Positions 44,940 through 56,475 of a stretch of DNA of 64,000 nucleotides are shown in pieces. Source of the DNA: Pseudomonas sp. MUP55 (GTDB taxonomy: Bacteria > Pseudomonadota > Gammaproteobacteria > Pseudomonadales > Pseudomonadaceae); contig NZ_CP138214.1 in assembly GCF_034043515.1 (NCBI RefSeq), positions 2,542,001 through 2,606,000 on the forward strand, written 5' to 3'. The number at the start of each line of letters is the position of its first letter. Position 1 is the first letter of the stretch. Made by a program: the position numbers and the translations under genes. The notes under the pieces are model-generated. The model made no database searches and was not told the DNA's origin. It was given only the letters and a program-made list of their open reading frames with translations.

Positions 44940-45827
44940 ATGCCCGCAATTCGAATTGGCATCAACCCGATCTCCTGGAGCAACGACGACCTGCCGGCCC
45001 TGGGCGGTGAAACGCCGCTGAGTACGGCCTTGAGCGAAGGCAAGGAGATCGGCTACGAAGGTTTTGAACTCAACGGCAAATTCCCCAAGGACGCCAAAGG
45101 CGTCGGCGACGTGCTGCGCCCCTACGATCTGGCACTGGTCTCCGGCTGGTATTCCAGCCGCCTGGCGCGTCGTTCGGTGGCCGAAGAAATCGACGCCATC
45201 GCCGGCCACGTCGAGTTGCTCAAGCAGAACGGCGCCACCGTGCTGGTGTATGGCGAAGTCGCCGACTCGATCCAGGGTTCGCGCATTCGCTTGATCGAAC
45301 GCCCACGCTTTCACAGCGAGCAGGCGTGGCAGGCGTATGCCGACAAACTCACTGAACTGGCGCGTTTCACCCTGTCCCAGGGCGTACGCCTGGCCTACCA
45401 CCACCACATGGGCGCCTATGTCGAGTCCCCCGAGGACATCGACCAGTTGATGAAACGCACCGGTCCGGAAGTCGGCCTGCTGTTCGACTCGGGCCACTGC
45501 TACATGGGCGGCGGCGAACCCCTTGAGGTGCTGCGCAAACACATCGGACGCATCTGCCACGTGCATTTCAAGGACGTGCGCAAGCCTGTGGTGCAACTGG
45601 CGCGCAACCAGATGTGGAGCTTTCCCGACTGCATCGTCAACGGCACCTTCACCGTACCCGGCGATGGCGACATCGATTTTGCAGAATTGCTCGATGTGCT
45701 GATGGCCGCCAACTATGAGGGCTGGCTGGTGGTCGAGGCCGAGCAGGACCCGGCCGTGGCGCCCAGTTATATCTATGCGAAAAAGGGCTACGACACCTTG
45801 CGTGCGTTGCTCAACGAGAGGACTTAA
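44940..45827 (+). CDS. iolE: Myo-inosose-2 dehydratase
   Basis: The 295-residue TIM-barrel enzyme dehydrates 2-keto-myo-inositol to a trihydroxycyclohexane-dione. Metal-site regions include YHHHMGAYVESPEDI, LLFDSGHCYMGGGEPLEVL and HVHFKDVRKPVVQLA. It starts MPAIRIGINPISWSNDDLPA, and its stop is two bases before iolB, so the genes are co-transcribed. Confidence 0.96.
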   Translation: MPAIRIGINPISWSNDDLPALGGETPLSTALSEGKEIGYEGFELNGKFPKDAKGVGDVLRPYDLALVSGWYSSRLARRSVAEEIDAIAGHVELLKQNGATVLVYGEVADSIQGSRIRLIERPRFHSEQAWQAYADKLTELARFTLSQGVRLAYHHHMGAYVESPEDIDQLMKRTGPEVGLLFDSGHCYMGGGEPLEVLRKHIGRICHVHFKDVRKPVVQLARNQMWSFPDCIVNGTFTVPGDGDIDFAELLDVLMAANYEGWLVVEAEQDPAVAPSYIYAKKGYDTLRALLNERT

Positions 45828-45829
45828 CC

Positions 45830-46618
45830 ATGAGCTTGCTGGTCAAGAGCAATAAACGCGGGCAAACCATGGTCGCCCTGGAAGCCGGGCGCCTGGAATA
45901 CGTGGGTTTTTCCGCTTACCGCCTGAGCCTGGGCGAGACCCTGCCGGTCAGCGCCGGCGATAAAGAACTGTGCCTGGTGCTGCTCAGCGGCCGGGTGAAT
46001 ATCGAAGGCGAAGGTTTCGACTGGCAGAACCTGGGGGATCGCCAGTCGGTGTTCGAAGACAAATCGCCGTTTGCTGCCTACCTGCCGCCCGGCACCACCG
46101 CCCAGGTCACGGCCTTGAGCGACGTGCAGATTGCGGTGTGTGCCGCGCCCGGTGCGCCGGGTTACGAACCGCGCCTGATCCGTCCCGAACAGTGCAAGCG
46201 CAGCGTGCGCGGTAAAGGCGCCAACACCCGTTACGTGTGCGACATCCTGCCCGACAGCGAGCCGGCGCATTCGCTGCTGGTGGTGGAAGTGCGTACCCCG
46301 TCCGGGCATTCGTCGAGTTACCCGCCGCACAAGCACGACACCGATGACTTGCCGCACCAGAGCTTTTTGGAAGAGACCTACTATCACCAGATCAACCCGC
46401 CCCAGGGTTTCGTGTTCCAGCGGGTGTACACCGATGACCGCAGTATCGACCAGGCCATGGCCGTGGAAAACAGTGACCTGGTGGTGGTGCCCAAGGGCTA
46501 CCACCCGGTCAGCGTGCCGTACGGCTACGAGTCGTATTACCTGAACGTGATGGCCGGGCCCAAGCGCGCCTGGCATTTCCATAACGACCCGCAGCACAGT
46601 TGGCTGCTGGACCTCTGA
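45830..46618 (+). CDS. iolB: 5-deoxy-glucuronate isomerase
   Basis: The 262-residue bicupin enzyme converts 5-deoxy-glucuronate to 2-deoxy-5-keto-gluconate. The metal-binding region has SSYPPHKHDTDDLPHQSFLE with EETYYHQ, and the C-terminal AGPKRAWHFHNDP is conserved. It starts MSLLVKSNKRGQT, two bases after iolE. Confidence 0.96.
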   Translation: MSLLVKSNKRGQTMVALEAGRLEYVGFSAYRLSLGETLPVSAGDKELCLVLLSGRVNIEGEGFDWQNLGDRQSVFEDKSPFAAYLPPGTTAQVTALSDVQIAVCAAPGAPGYEPRLIRPEQCKRSVRGKGANTRYVCDILPDSEPAHSLLVVEVRTPSGHSSSYPPHKHDTDDLPHQSFLEETYYHQINPPQGFVFQRVYTDDRSIDQAMAVENSDLVVVPKGYHPVSVPYGYESYYLNVMAGPKRAWHFHNDPQHSWLLDL

Positions 46619-46645
46619 ACGGTATTGCACGGGAGAACAACAACA

Positions 46646-47461
46646 ATGAAGTCGCCGCTACGTTTCGCCCTTAACCGCATGGTCGCGCCCAACCTGTCCC
46701 TGCCGGACTTTATCCAGTTGGCCGCGTCGCTCAAGTGCGACGCCATCGAGATCCGCAATGACCTCAAGGACCGCCAGATCGAATACGGCACGCCCGCCAG
46801 CCGCGTGCGCGAGTTGTGCGCGGTGCACGGCATCACCGTGCTGTCGATCAACGCGCTGTACCCCTTTGACGTCTGGAACGACGAACGCCGTGCCCAGGCA
46901 ATCGAGCTTGCCACCTATGCCCGCGAATGTGGCGCCCAGGGCCTGGTGATGTGCCCGTTCAATGAGCCGGGCGATACGCGCAATGAGGCCCAGCGCGCCG
47001 CCGGCTTGCGCACCGCCTTGAGCGAACTGGCGCCGATCCTGCGCGAGTACGGGATTCTTGGTTTCGTCGAGCCGCTGGGCTTCGAAGTCAGCGCGCTGCG
47101 CCGCAAGCGCGTGGCGGTTGATGCAATCAAGGCCATCGGCGGCCTGGATGTGTTTCGCGTGGTGCACGACACCTTCCATCATCACCTGGCCAGCGAGCAT
47201 GAATTCTTCCCTGAGCTGACCGGGCTGGTGCATATCTCCGGCGTGGAAGAGAGTGAGGCGCCGCTCAACTCGATCCGTGACGGCCACCGCGTCCTGGTGG
47301 GCGAGGGCGATATCCTCGGCAATGCCGCGCAGATCGACACCTTGCTCAGCAGCGGCTACCGCGGCTACCTGTCGTTCGAGCCGTTTGCGACCAGCGTGCA
47401 TGAGCTGGCGGATATTCGGCAGGCCCTGGGCGCAAGCATCGCCCACCTGCAAAAACGTTAA
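46646..47461 (+). CDS. iolI: TIM-barrel isomerase, IolI-like
   Basis: The 271-residue protein starts [20 protein letters not shown] at 46646, with GGGAG upstream. It belongs to the AP-endonuclease-2-like sugar isomerase family ([56 protein letters not shown]). In B. subtilis IolI interconverts 2-keto-myo-inositol and 1-keto-D-chiro-inositol, which fits the position here. The exact substrate is inference. Confidence 0.87.
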   Translation: MKSPLRFALNRMVAPNLSLPDFIQLAASLKCDAIEIRNDLKDRQIEYGTPASRVRELCAVHGITVLSINALYPFDVWNDERRAQAIELATYARECGAQGLVMCPFNEPGDTRNEAQRAAGLRTALSELAPILREYGILGFVEPLGFEVSALRRKRVAVDAIKAIGGLDVFRVVHDTFHHHLASEHEFFPELTGLVHISGVEESEAPLNSIRDGHRVLVGEGDILGNAAQIDTLLSSGYRGYLSFEPFATSVHELADIRQALGASIAHLQKR

Positions 47462-47471
47462 GGGGCGCAAC

Positions 47472-50433
<2,962 letters not shown>

Positions 50434-50444
50434 CACTCGGTCAA

Positions 50445-50533
50445 TGTGGGAGGGGGCTTGCCCCCGATGGCGGTGTGTCAGGTACAGATTTAGTGACTGA
50501 TACTCAGCTATCGGGGGCGAGCCCCCTCCCACA
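50445..50533. repeat. REPIN between iolG and the second oxidoreductase gene
   Basis: Arms TGTGGGAGGGGGCTTGCCCC and GGGGCGAGCCCCCTCCCACA. It fills most of the 137-base gap inside the cluster. Confidence 0.9.
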
Positions 50534-50570
50534 TTTGGCCCGGTTTCCACTTCAAGCAAGGAGTGAGTTT

Positions 50571-51599
50571 ATGCGAATCGGACTAGTCGGCTACGGCCAT
50601 GGAGGGCGCTTTTTTCATGCGCCGCTGATTGCAACCTTGGCGGGTGCCACGTTTGTCGGCGTGGTCACGCGCTCCCCCGAGCGCCGCCAACAACTGGCCG
50701 CCGACCACCCAGGGCTGCAGGCCTTCGACAGCATCGGCCAGATCGTCGAGGCCGGCGTCGACGCCCTCGTCATCTCCACCACCCTCAAAGGCCGCCCGGC
50801 CCTGGTGCTTGAGGCCATCGAGCACGGCGTGGCGGTGGTCAGCGACAAGCCCTTCGCCGCCAACGCCGAGCAGGCCCAGGCCTTGATCACCGCCGCTGAA
50901 CGTCAAGGCACCTTGCTCAGCGTGTACCAGAACCGGCGTTGGGACTCCGATTACCTGACCCTGCGCAAACTCATCGATGCCGGTGCCTTGGGCGAGATCA
51001 CCCGCTTTGAATCCCGGGTCGAACGCTACGCCCCGCAGGCAGTCGGCAATGCCAGCGGCGGCGGTTGGCTGCGCGACCTGGGCAGCCATCTGGTGGACCA
51101 GGCCCTGCAGCTGTTCGGCCCGGTGGATCGGGTATTTGCGCAATTGCAATGGACTGCCGAGCATCCCACCGTCGATCACGGTTTTTTCGTCGCGCTGACC
51201 CACGCCAACGGGGTGGTTTCACACCTGTGGGGCAGTGCGCTGCAAAACAGCCAGGCGCCGCGCTTTCGCGTCAGCGGCACGCTGGGTTGTTACACCGTGG
51301 AAGGGCTGGATGGGCAGGAAGAGGCGCTGATGGCCGGCAAGACGCCGAAAACCGAAGGCGAGCACTGGGGCGCCGAAGAGCATCGACGCTGGGGCTGGTT
51401 CGAGCAAGGGCCGGAGCGCGAAAGGGTGCCGTCGGAAAAAGGCTGCTGGACGCAGTTCTATCGGCAGTTGCAAAGTGCCGTGCAAGGCCAGGGGCCGCTG
51501 CCGGTGGATGCCTATGACGCGTTGGAAACCACCCGTATATTGGACGCCGCGCGCCTGAGTGCCGAGCGCCAGCAGGTGGTTTCGACAAAAATAGAATAA
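50571..51599 (+). CDS. Gfo/Idh/MocA-family oxidoreductase
   Basis: The 342-residue protein starts MRIGLVGYGHGGRFFHAPLI at 50571, with AAGGAG upstream. It has the NAD motif GLVGYGHGG, catalytic region SDKPFAANAEQ and LRDLGSHLVDQALQLFG. It differs from IolG and probably oxidises another inositol isomer or a related sugar. An IolR-type site lies just after it, so it may end the first iol transcript. Confidence 0.9.
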   Translation: MRIGLVGYGHGGRFFHAPLIATLAGATFVGVVTRSPERRQQLAADHPGLQAFDSIGQIVEAGVDALVISTTLKGRPALVLEAIEHGVAVVSDKPFAANAEQAQALITAAERQGTLLSVYQNRRWDSDYLTLRKLIDAGALGEITRFESRVERYAPQAVGNASGGGWLRDLGSHLVDQALQLFGPVDRVFAQLQWTAEHPTVDHGFFVALTHANGVVSHLWGSALQNSQAPRFRVSGTLGCYTVEGLDGQEEALMAGKTPKTEGEHWGAEEHRRWGWFEQGPERERVPSEKGCWTQFYRQLQSAVQGQGPLPVDAYDALETTRILDAARLSAERQQVVSTKIE

Positions 51600-51619
51600 A
51601 ATTCTAAAACAGGTTGATA

Positions 51620-51635
51620 TGGAAATTATTTTCCA
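51620..51635. promoter_or_regulatory. IolR operator before the ABC importer
   Basis: TGGAAATTATTTTCCA matches GGAA-N6-TTCC with perfect TGGAAA/TTTCCA arms. It lies 21 bases after the oxidoreductase gene and about 330 before the binding-protein gene, in an A/T-rich stretch that could hold a separate promoter. Confidence 0.7.
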
Positions 51636-51726
51636 ATAAAGTCTTTTCCAGGTTGCATAAAGTACGTCTTGGGCTCGACCCCGGCGACTCAACAAAAACA
51701 AGATCAAAACAACCAGGTACCGTCAG

Positions 51727-51903
51727 ATGAAAATCTTCAACGCTGTACTGCGAGTTTTACGCCCTGCCCACACGCCACGCGGACTGCCCCGCGCTCGGCC
51801 GTTCTACTTCTCCTTCCTCAATGTGCTGTGCGTCGAAAACCAGGGCGCGCTGGTCTGCTGCATTCCAGGCGCGCCTGTCGTACGGGTGCCCGCCGAGCGC
51901 TGA
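51727..51903 (+). CDS. Possible 58-residue small protein
   Basis: The open frame starts MKIFNAVLRVLRPAHTPRGL and ends in VPAER. It is basic, with a short hydrophobic middle (YFSFLNVLCVENQGALVCC) and strong third-position G/C bias. The ribosome site is weak (CAGGTACC). It lies between the IolR site and the binding-protein gene, so it would be the first gene of the importer transcript. It may instead be an untranslated leader. Confidence 0.35.
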   Translation: MKIFNAVLRVLRPAHTPRGLPRARPFYFSFLNVLCVENQGALVCCIPGAPVVRVPAER

Positions 51904-51951
51904 TAAACGTAACGTCCATAAAACCAACAAGAAAGTGGAGACAGACCGTTC

Positions 51952-52887
51952 ATGAAGACCCCGATCCGTTTTACCGCGCTGGCCCTGTCAATGCTCCTCG
52001 CCAGTGGCGTGGCCAGCGCTGCTGACATCAAGGTGGGCGTGAGCATGTCCGCCTTCGATGACACCTTTCTGACCTACCTGCGCGAAGACATGGACAAGCA
52101 GGCCAAGTCCTATCCCAAGGGCGACGGCGTGCAACTGCAGTTCGAAGACGCCCGCGCCGATGTGGTGAAGCAATTAAGCCAGGTCGAAAACTTTATCAGC
52201 CAGAAAGTCGACGCCATCATCGTCAACCCGGTGGACACCGCCTCCACCGCCAACATCATCAAGGCCGCCACTGCCGCGAAGATTCCGCTGGTGTTCGTCA
52301 ACCGTCGTCCCGACCAGAAAGACTTGCCCAAGGATGTTGTCGCTGTGACTTCCGACGACGTGGAAGCCGGCAAGCTGCAAATGCAATACATCGCCGAAAA
52401 ACTCGGCGGCAAGGGCAAGATCGTGATCCTGCTGGGCGACCTGGCGAACAACTCCACCACCAACCGCACCAAGGGCGTGAAGGAAGTCTTGGCCAACTAC
52501 CCGGGCATCAAGATCGAACAGGAACAGACCGGCAGCTGGTTGCGCGACAAGGGCATGACCCTGGTCAATGACTGGCTGACCCAGGGCCGCGAGTTCAATG
52601 CCGTGCTGGCCAACAACGACGAGATGGCGATCGGCGCGTCCATGGCGCTGAAGTCGGCGGGCACCAAGCCCGGCACGGTGTTGATCGCCGGGGTTGACGG
52701 TACGCCGGACGGCCTCAACGCGATCACCAAGGGCGACATGGCCGCCTCGGCGTTCCAGGACGCCAAGGGCCAGGCCGTGGGCTCAGTGGAAGCGGCGCGC
52801 AAGATGGCCAGGAACGAGGCGGTGGAGCAGAACGTGGTGATCCCGTTCAAGCTGATCACCCCGGACAACGTCAAAGACTTCAAGTAG
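51952..52887 (+). CDS. Periplasmic sugar/inositol-binding protein of an ABC importer
   Basis: The 311-residue protein belongs to the RbsB-like Peripla_BP_4 family. A signal peptide (MKTPIRFTALALSMLLASGVASA) precedes a mature start ADIKVGVSMSAFDDTF. Ligand-domain motifs include QKVDAIIVNPVDT, PLVFVNRRP and LANNDEMAIGASMALKSAG. Its location in the iol cluster suggests myo-inositol as the ligand (as for IbpA in Caulobacter). Confidence 0.93.
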   Translation: MKTPIRFTALALSMLLASGVASAADIKVGVSMSAFDDTFLTYLREDMDKQAKSYPKGDGVQLQFEDARADVVKQLSQVENFISQKVDAIIVNPVDTASTANIIKAATAAKIPLVFVNRRPDQKDLPKDVVAVTSDDVEAGKLQMQYIAEKLGGKGKIVILLGDLANNSTTNRTKGVKEVLANYPGIKIEQEQTGSWLRDKGMTLVNDWLTQGREFNAVLANNDEMAIGASMALKSAGTKPGTVLIAGVDGTPDGLNAITKGDMAASAFQDAKGQAVGSVEAARKMARNEAVEQNVVIPFKLITPDNVKDFK

Positions 52888-52911
52888 CCCTGACTTCACA
52901 AACCTAAGCCG

Positions 52912-52935
52912 GCAGGGCGGTCACGGCCGCCCTGC
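52912..52935 (+). other. Intercistronic hairpin after the binding-protein gene
   Basis: GCAGGGCGG and CCGCCCTGC form a nine-base-pair stem with a six-base loop and no U-run, between the binding-protein and ATPase genes. Such hairpins often protect the upstream mRNA and so raise binding-protein levels over membrane components. Confidence 0.6.
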
Positions 52936-52952
52936 AGATGGAGTACCTTTCT

Positions 52953-54506
52953 ATGCTCGCTCACGCCACTGTCTCGCAGCCGCCGGGTATCCAGCCGCTG
53001 GCGCGGGACGAACCCTACCTGCTGGAAATTCTCAACATCAGCAAAGGCTTTCCCGGCGTCGTGGCCCTGGACGATGTGCAGTTGCGCGTGCGCCCCGGCA
53101 CGGTGCTGGCGTTGATGGGCGAGAACGGTGCGGGCAAGTCGACGCTGATGAAAATCATCGCCGGCATCTATCAGCCCGATGCCGGCGAAATTCGCCTGCG
53201 TGGCAAGCCGGTCACCTTCGACACGCCGCTGGCGGCGCAGAAGGCCGGGATCGCGATGATCCACCAGGAACTCAACCTGATGCCGCATATGAGCATCGCC
53301 GAAAATATCTGGATCGGCCGTGAGCAGCTCAACAGCCTGCACATGGTCAACCACCGCGAAATGCACCGCTGCACCGCCGAGTTGCTGGCGCGCCTGCGCA
53401 TCAACCTCGACCCGGAAGAACAGGTGGGCAACCTGAGCATCGCCGAGCGGCAGATGGTCGAGATTGCCAAGGCCGTGTCCTATGACTCCGACATCCTGAT
53501 CATGGATGAACCGACGTCGGCGATTACCGAAAAGGAAGTCGCTCACCTGTTTTCGATCATTGCCGACCTCAAGTCCCAGGGCAAAGGCATCGTCTACATC
53601 ACGCATAAAATGAACGAAGTGTTCGCCATTGCCGACGAAGTGGCGGTGTTTCGCGACGGCCAGTACATCGGCCTGCAACGTGCCGACAGCATGGACAGCG
53701 ACAGCCTGATCTCGATGATGGTCGGCCGTGAACTGAGCCAGTTGTTCCCGGTGCGCGAGACGCCGATTGGCGAGTTGCTGCTGTCGGTGCGCGACTTGAG
53801 CCTGGACGGCGTGTTCAAGGACGTTTCGTTTGACCTGCACGCCGGTGAAATCCTCGGTATCGCCGGGCTCATGGGCTCGGGACGCACCAATGTGGCGGAA
53901 GCGATTTTCGGCATCACCCCAAGCAGCAGCGGGCAGATCACCCTCGACGGCCAGCCGGTGCGCATCAGCGACCCGCACATGGCCATCGAAAAGGGTTTCG
54001 CGCTGTTGACCGAGGACCGCAAGCTCAGTGGCCTGTTCCCCTGCCTGTCGGTGCTTGAAAACATGGAAATGGCCGTGCTGCCGCACTATTCGGGCAACGG
54101 TTTCATCCAGCAAAAGGCCTTGCGCGCCTTGTGCGAAGACATGTGCAAGAAGCTGCGGGTGAAAACCCCCTCGCTGGAACAGTGCATCGACACCCTGTCT
54201 GGCGGTAACCAACAGAAGGCGCTGCTGGCGCGCTGGCTGATGACCAACCCGCGCCTGTTGATCCTCGATGAGCCGACCCGCGGCATCGACGTGGGTGCCA
54301 AGGCCGAGATCTATCGCTTGATCGCCTTTCTCGCCAGCGAAGGCATGGCGGTGATCATGATTTCCTCGGAACTGCCCGAAGTGCTCGGCATGAGCGACCG
54401 GGTGATGGTGATGCACGAAGGCGAACTGATGGGCACCCTGGATCGTGCTGAGGCCACCCAGGAAAAAGTCATGCAACTGGCCTCCGGTATGACCGCGGTC
54501 CACTGA
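52953..54506 (+). CDS. Sugar/inositol ABC transporter ATPase (double domain)
   Basis: The 517-residue ATPase has two ABC domains as in RbsA. The first has Walker [10 protein letters not shown], signature LSIAERQ and Walker [11 protein letters not shown]. The second has a degenerate Walker A (GLMGSGRTN), signature [15 protein letters not shown] and Walker [13 protein letters not shown]. The ATG at 52953 (MLAHATVSQ) has GGAG nine bases upstream and is preferred over the ATG at 52938. It energises the importer. Confidence 0.93.
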   Translation: MLAHATVSQPPGIQPLARDEPYLLEILNISKGFPGVVALDDVQLRVRPGTVLALMGENGAGKSTLMKIIAGIYQPDAGEIRLRGKPVTFDTPLAAQKAGIAMIHQELNLMPHMSIAENIWIGREQLNSLHMVNHREMHRCTAELLARLRINLDPEEQVGNLSIAERQMVEIAKAVSYDSDILIMDEPTSAITEKEVAHLFSIIADLKSQGKGIVYITHKMNEVFAIADEVAVFRDGQYIGLQRADSMDSDSLISMMVGRELSQLFPVRETPIGELLLSVRDLSLDGVFKDVSFDLHAGEILGIAGLMGSGRTNVAEAIFGITPSSSGQITLDGQPVRISDPHMAIEKGFALLTEDRKLSGLFPCLSVLENMEMAVLPHYSGNGFIQQKALRALCEDMCKKLRVKTPSLEQCIDTLSGGNQQKALLARWLMTNPRLLILDEPTRGIDVGAKAEIYRLIAFLASEGMAVIMISSELPEVLGMSDRVMVMHEGELMGTLDRAEATQEKVMQLASGMTAVH

Positions 54507-54531
54507 CTCCAGAATAAGAAGGTGATTGGCT

Positions 54532-55554
54532 ATGAACGCAATAACAGACAACAAGCCGGCGATGGCACCGGTCAAGAACCGTCGACGCATGCCCACCGAG
54601 CTGAGCATCTTCCTGGTGCTGATCGGTATCGGCCTGGTGTTTGAACTGTTCGGCTGGATCGTGCGCGACCAGAGCTTTTTGATGAACTCCCAGCGCCTGG
54701 TGCTGATGATCCTGCAAGTATCGATCATCGGCCTGCTGGCCATCGGTGTGACCCAGGTGATCATCACCACCGGTATCGACCTGTCTTCCGGTTCGGTGCT
54801 GGCCTTGTCAGCGATGATCGCTGCGAGCCTGGCGCAGACCTCCGACTTTTCCCGGGCGGTGTTTCCGTCCCTGACCGACCTGCCGGTGTGGATCCCGGTG
54901 GCGATGGGCCTGGGCGTGGGGCTGCTGGCGGGGGCGATCAACGGCAGTATTATCGCGGTGACCGGGATTCCGCCGTTTATCGCGACCCTGGGCATGATGG
55001 TCTCGGCCCGTGGCCTGGCGCGTTACTACACCGAAGGCCAGCCGGTGAGCATGCTTTCGGATTCCTACACAGCCATCGGCCATGGCGCGATGCCGGTGAT
55101 CATCTTTCTGGTGGTGGCGGTGATTTTCCATATCGCCCTGCGCTACACCAAGTACGGCAAGTACACCTACGCCATCGGCGGCAACATGCAGGCGGCGCGC
55201 ACCTCGGGGATCAACGTCAAGCGCCACCTGATCATCGTCTACAGCATCGCCGGGCTGCTGGCAGGCCTGGCCGGCGTGGTGGCTTCGGCCCGTGCGGCGA
55301 CCGGCCAGGCCGGCATGGGCATGTCCTACGAGCTGGACGCGATTGCCGCCGCGGTGATCGGCGGCACCAGCCTGGCGGGCGGGGTAGGGCGCATCACCGG
55401 CACCGTGATCGGCGCGCTGATCCTTGGCGTGATGGCCAGCGGGTTTACCTTTGTCGGCGTGGATGCGTATATCCAGGACATCATCAAGGGGCTGATCATC
55501 GTGGTGGCGGTGGTGATCGACCAATATCGCAACAAGCGCAAGCTCAAACGCTGA
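54532..55554 (+). CDS. Sugar/inositol ABC transporter permease
   Basis: The 340-residue BPD_transp_2 permease starts MNAITDNKPAMAPVKNRRRM at 54532. About eight to ten hydrophobic segments follow (LSIFLVLIGIGLVFELFGW, GVTQVIITTGIDLSSGSVLA). Conserved loops are YTKYGKYTYAIGGNMQAART and AVIGGTSLAGGVGRI. It presumably forms the channel with the preceding binding protein and ATPase. Confidence 0.93.
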   Translation: MNAITDNKPAMAPVKNRRRMPTELSIFLVLIGIGLVFELFGWIVRDQSFLMNSQRLVLMILQVSIIGLLAIGVTQVIITTGIDLSSGSVLALSAMIAASLAQTSDFSRAVFPSLTDLPVWIPVAMGLGVGLLAGAINGSIIAVTGIPPFIATLGMMVSARGLARYYTEGQPVSMLSDSYTAIGHGAMPVIIFLVVAVIFHIALRYTKYGKYTYAIGGNMQAARTSGINVKRHLIIVYSIAGLLAGLAGVVASARAATGQAGMGMSYELDAIAAAVIGGTSLAGGVGRITGTVIGALILGVMASGFTFVGVDAYIQDIIKGLIIVVAVVIDQYRNKRKLKR

Positions 55555-55582
55555 GACAATATTGAGGACAGTACCGGTCAAG

Positions 55583-55671
55583 TGTGGGAGGGGGCTTGCC
55601 CCCGATGGCGGTGTGTCAGCTTGCACATCCATGTCTGGCTGACCGCTATCGGGGGCAAGCCCCCTCCCACA
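55583..55671. repeat. REPIN, GTGGGAGGGGGCTTGC family
   Basis: Arms TGTGGGAGGGGGCTTGCCCC and GGGGCAAGCCCCCTCCCACA directly after the permease gene, at the end of the inositol cluster. Confidence 0.9.
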
Positions 55672-55976
55672 TTTTTAGTTCTATGCCATCCGTATTAACC
55701 GTTTGTCTTCTATATAGCTCCACTGGACTGAATTTCTTGCTATAAACGCACTCCGATGACCGTTCGCCAAGCCCGTCCTGGTGCTTTTGGGGGTTGATCG
55801 GGAAAAATGCCTGTCATTTCAGTTGCTGCGCCTTCCAGTCGGCCTTAGACTGCCGCCCCTCGTAAATTGAGTGCCGGGTGGCGCTTGGAATGGATGGCGC
55901 CTTTGCGAGACCTCCAGAGGTCGGCCGGAACGCTCCCTTATTCGCCTTAATGCACGTATTTTTTATAGAGAAATCA
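55672..55976. other. 305-base gene-free region before the dksA2-like gene
   Basis: No convincing gene was found. It contains an A/T-rich stretch (55690-55750), a possible TATAAA at 55741, and a short hairpin GACCTC-CA-GAGGTC at 55910-55923 in the probable leader of the dksA2-like gene. Confidence 0.4.
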
Positions 55977-56381
55977 ATGACAAAGGAAAAGTTGCTGGCC
56001 ATGCCGGCGGATGACTACATGAATGCCGAACAGCACGCTTTTTTCGAGAAGTTGCTGCAAGACATGAAAGTGGAACACCACGAGCGCATTGAACAGAACC
56101 GTATCGCCATTGAAAGCCTGGACACCCCGGCCGACCCGGCCGACGCCGCTTCCGTGGAAGAAGAGCGCACCTGGCTGGTCAATGCCATCGACCGCGACCA
56201 GCGCATGTTGCCGCAGCTGGAGCGTGCCCTGGAACGCATCAAGGAAGATTCCTTTGGCTGGTGTGATGACAGCGGCGAGCCTATCGGCCTCAAGCGCCTG
56301 CTGATCAGCCCCACTACCAAATACTGCATCGAAGCCCAAGAGCGCCACGAGCAGATCGACAAGCACCAGCGTCAAGCCTGA
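55977..56381 (+). CDS. dksA2: DksA2-like TraR/DksA-family protein
   Basis: The 134-residue protein starts MTKEKLLAMPADDYMNAEQH at 55977. It has a helical coiled-coil region followed by the zinc-finger region, where the four Cys of DksA are reduced to two: GWCDDSGEP and YCIEAQ (pattern C-S-C-A). This is the pattern of the zinc-independent DksA2 of P. aeruginosa, which can replace DksA under zinc starvation. It would bind RNA polymerase in the secondary channel with ppGpp. The ribosome site is weak. Confidence 0.85.
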   Translation: MTKEKLLAMPADDYMNAEQHAFFEKLLQDMKVEHHERIEQNRIAIESLDTPADPADAASVEEERTWLVNAIDRDQRMLPQLERALERIKEDSFGWCDDSGEPIGLKRLLISPTTKYCIEAQERHEQIDKHQRQA

Positions 56382-56475
56382 TGCGGTGTACGGGGGGCCG
56401 CATGATCGGCTCCCCCGGAAGTTTTTCGTTACGCCCTGGCTATTGATCTGCTGCAAGCACCCGTACTAAAGGCCC

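Noticed and set aside
52896..54995. A 699-codon minus-strand frame
   Set aside because: It covers the antisense of the importer ATPase and part of the permease and is a G+C shadow.
55814..56002. A 62-codon minus-strand frame before the dksA2-like gene
   Set aside because: Poor codon bias, no ribosome site, and overlap with the leader and start of the dksA2-like gene.
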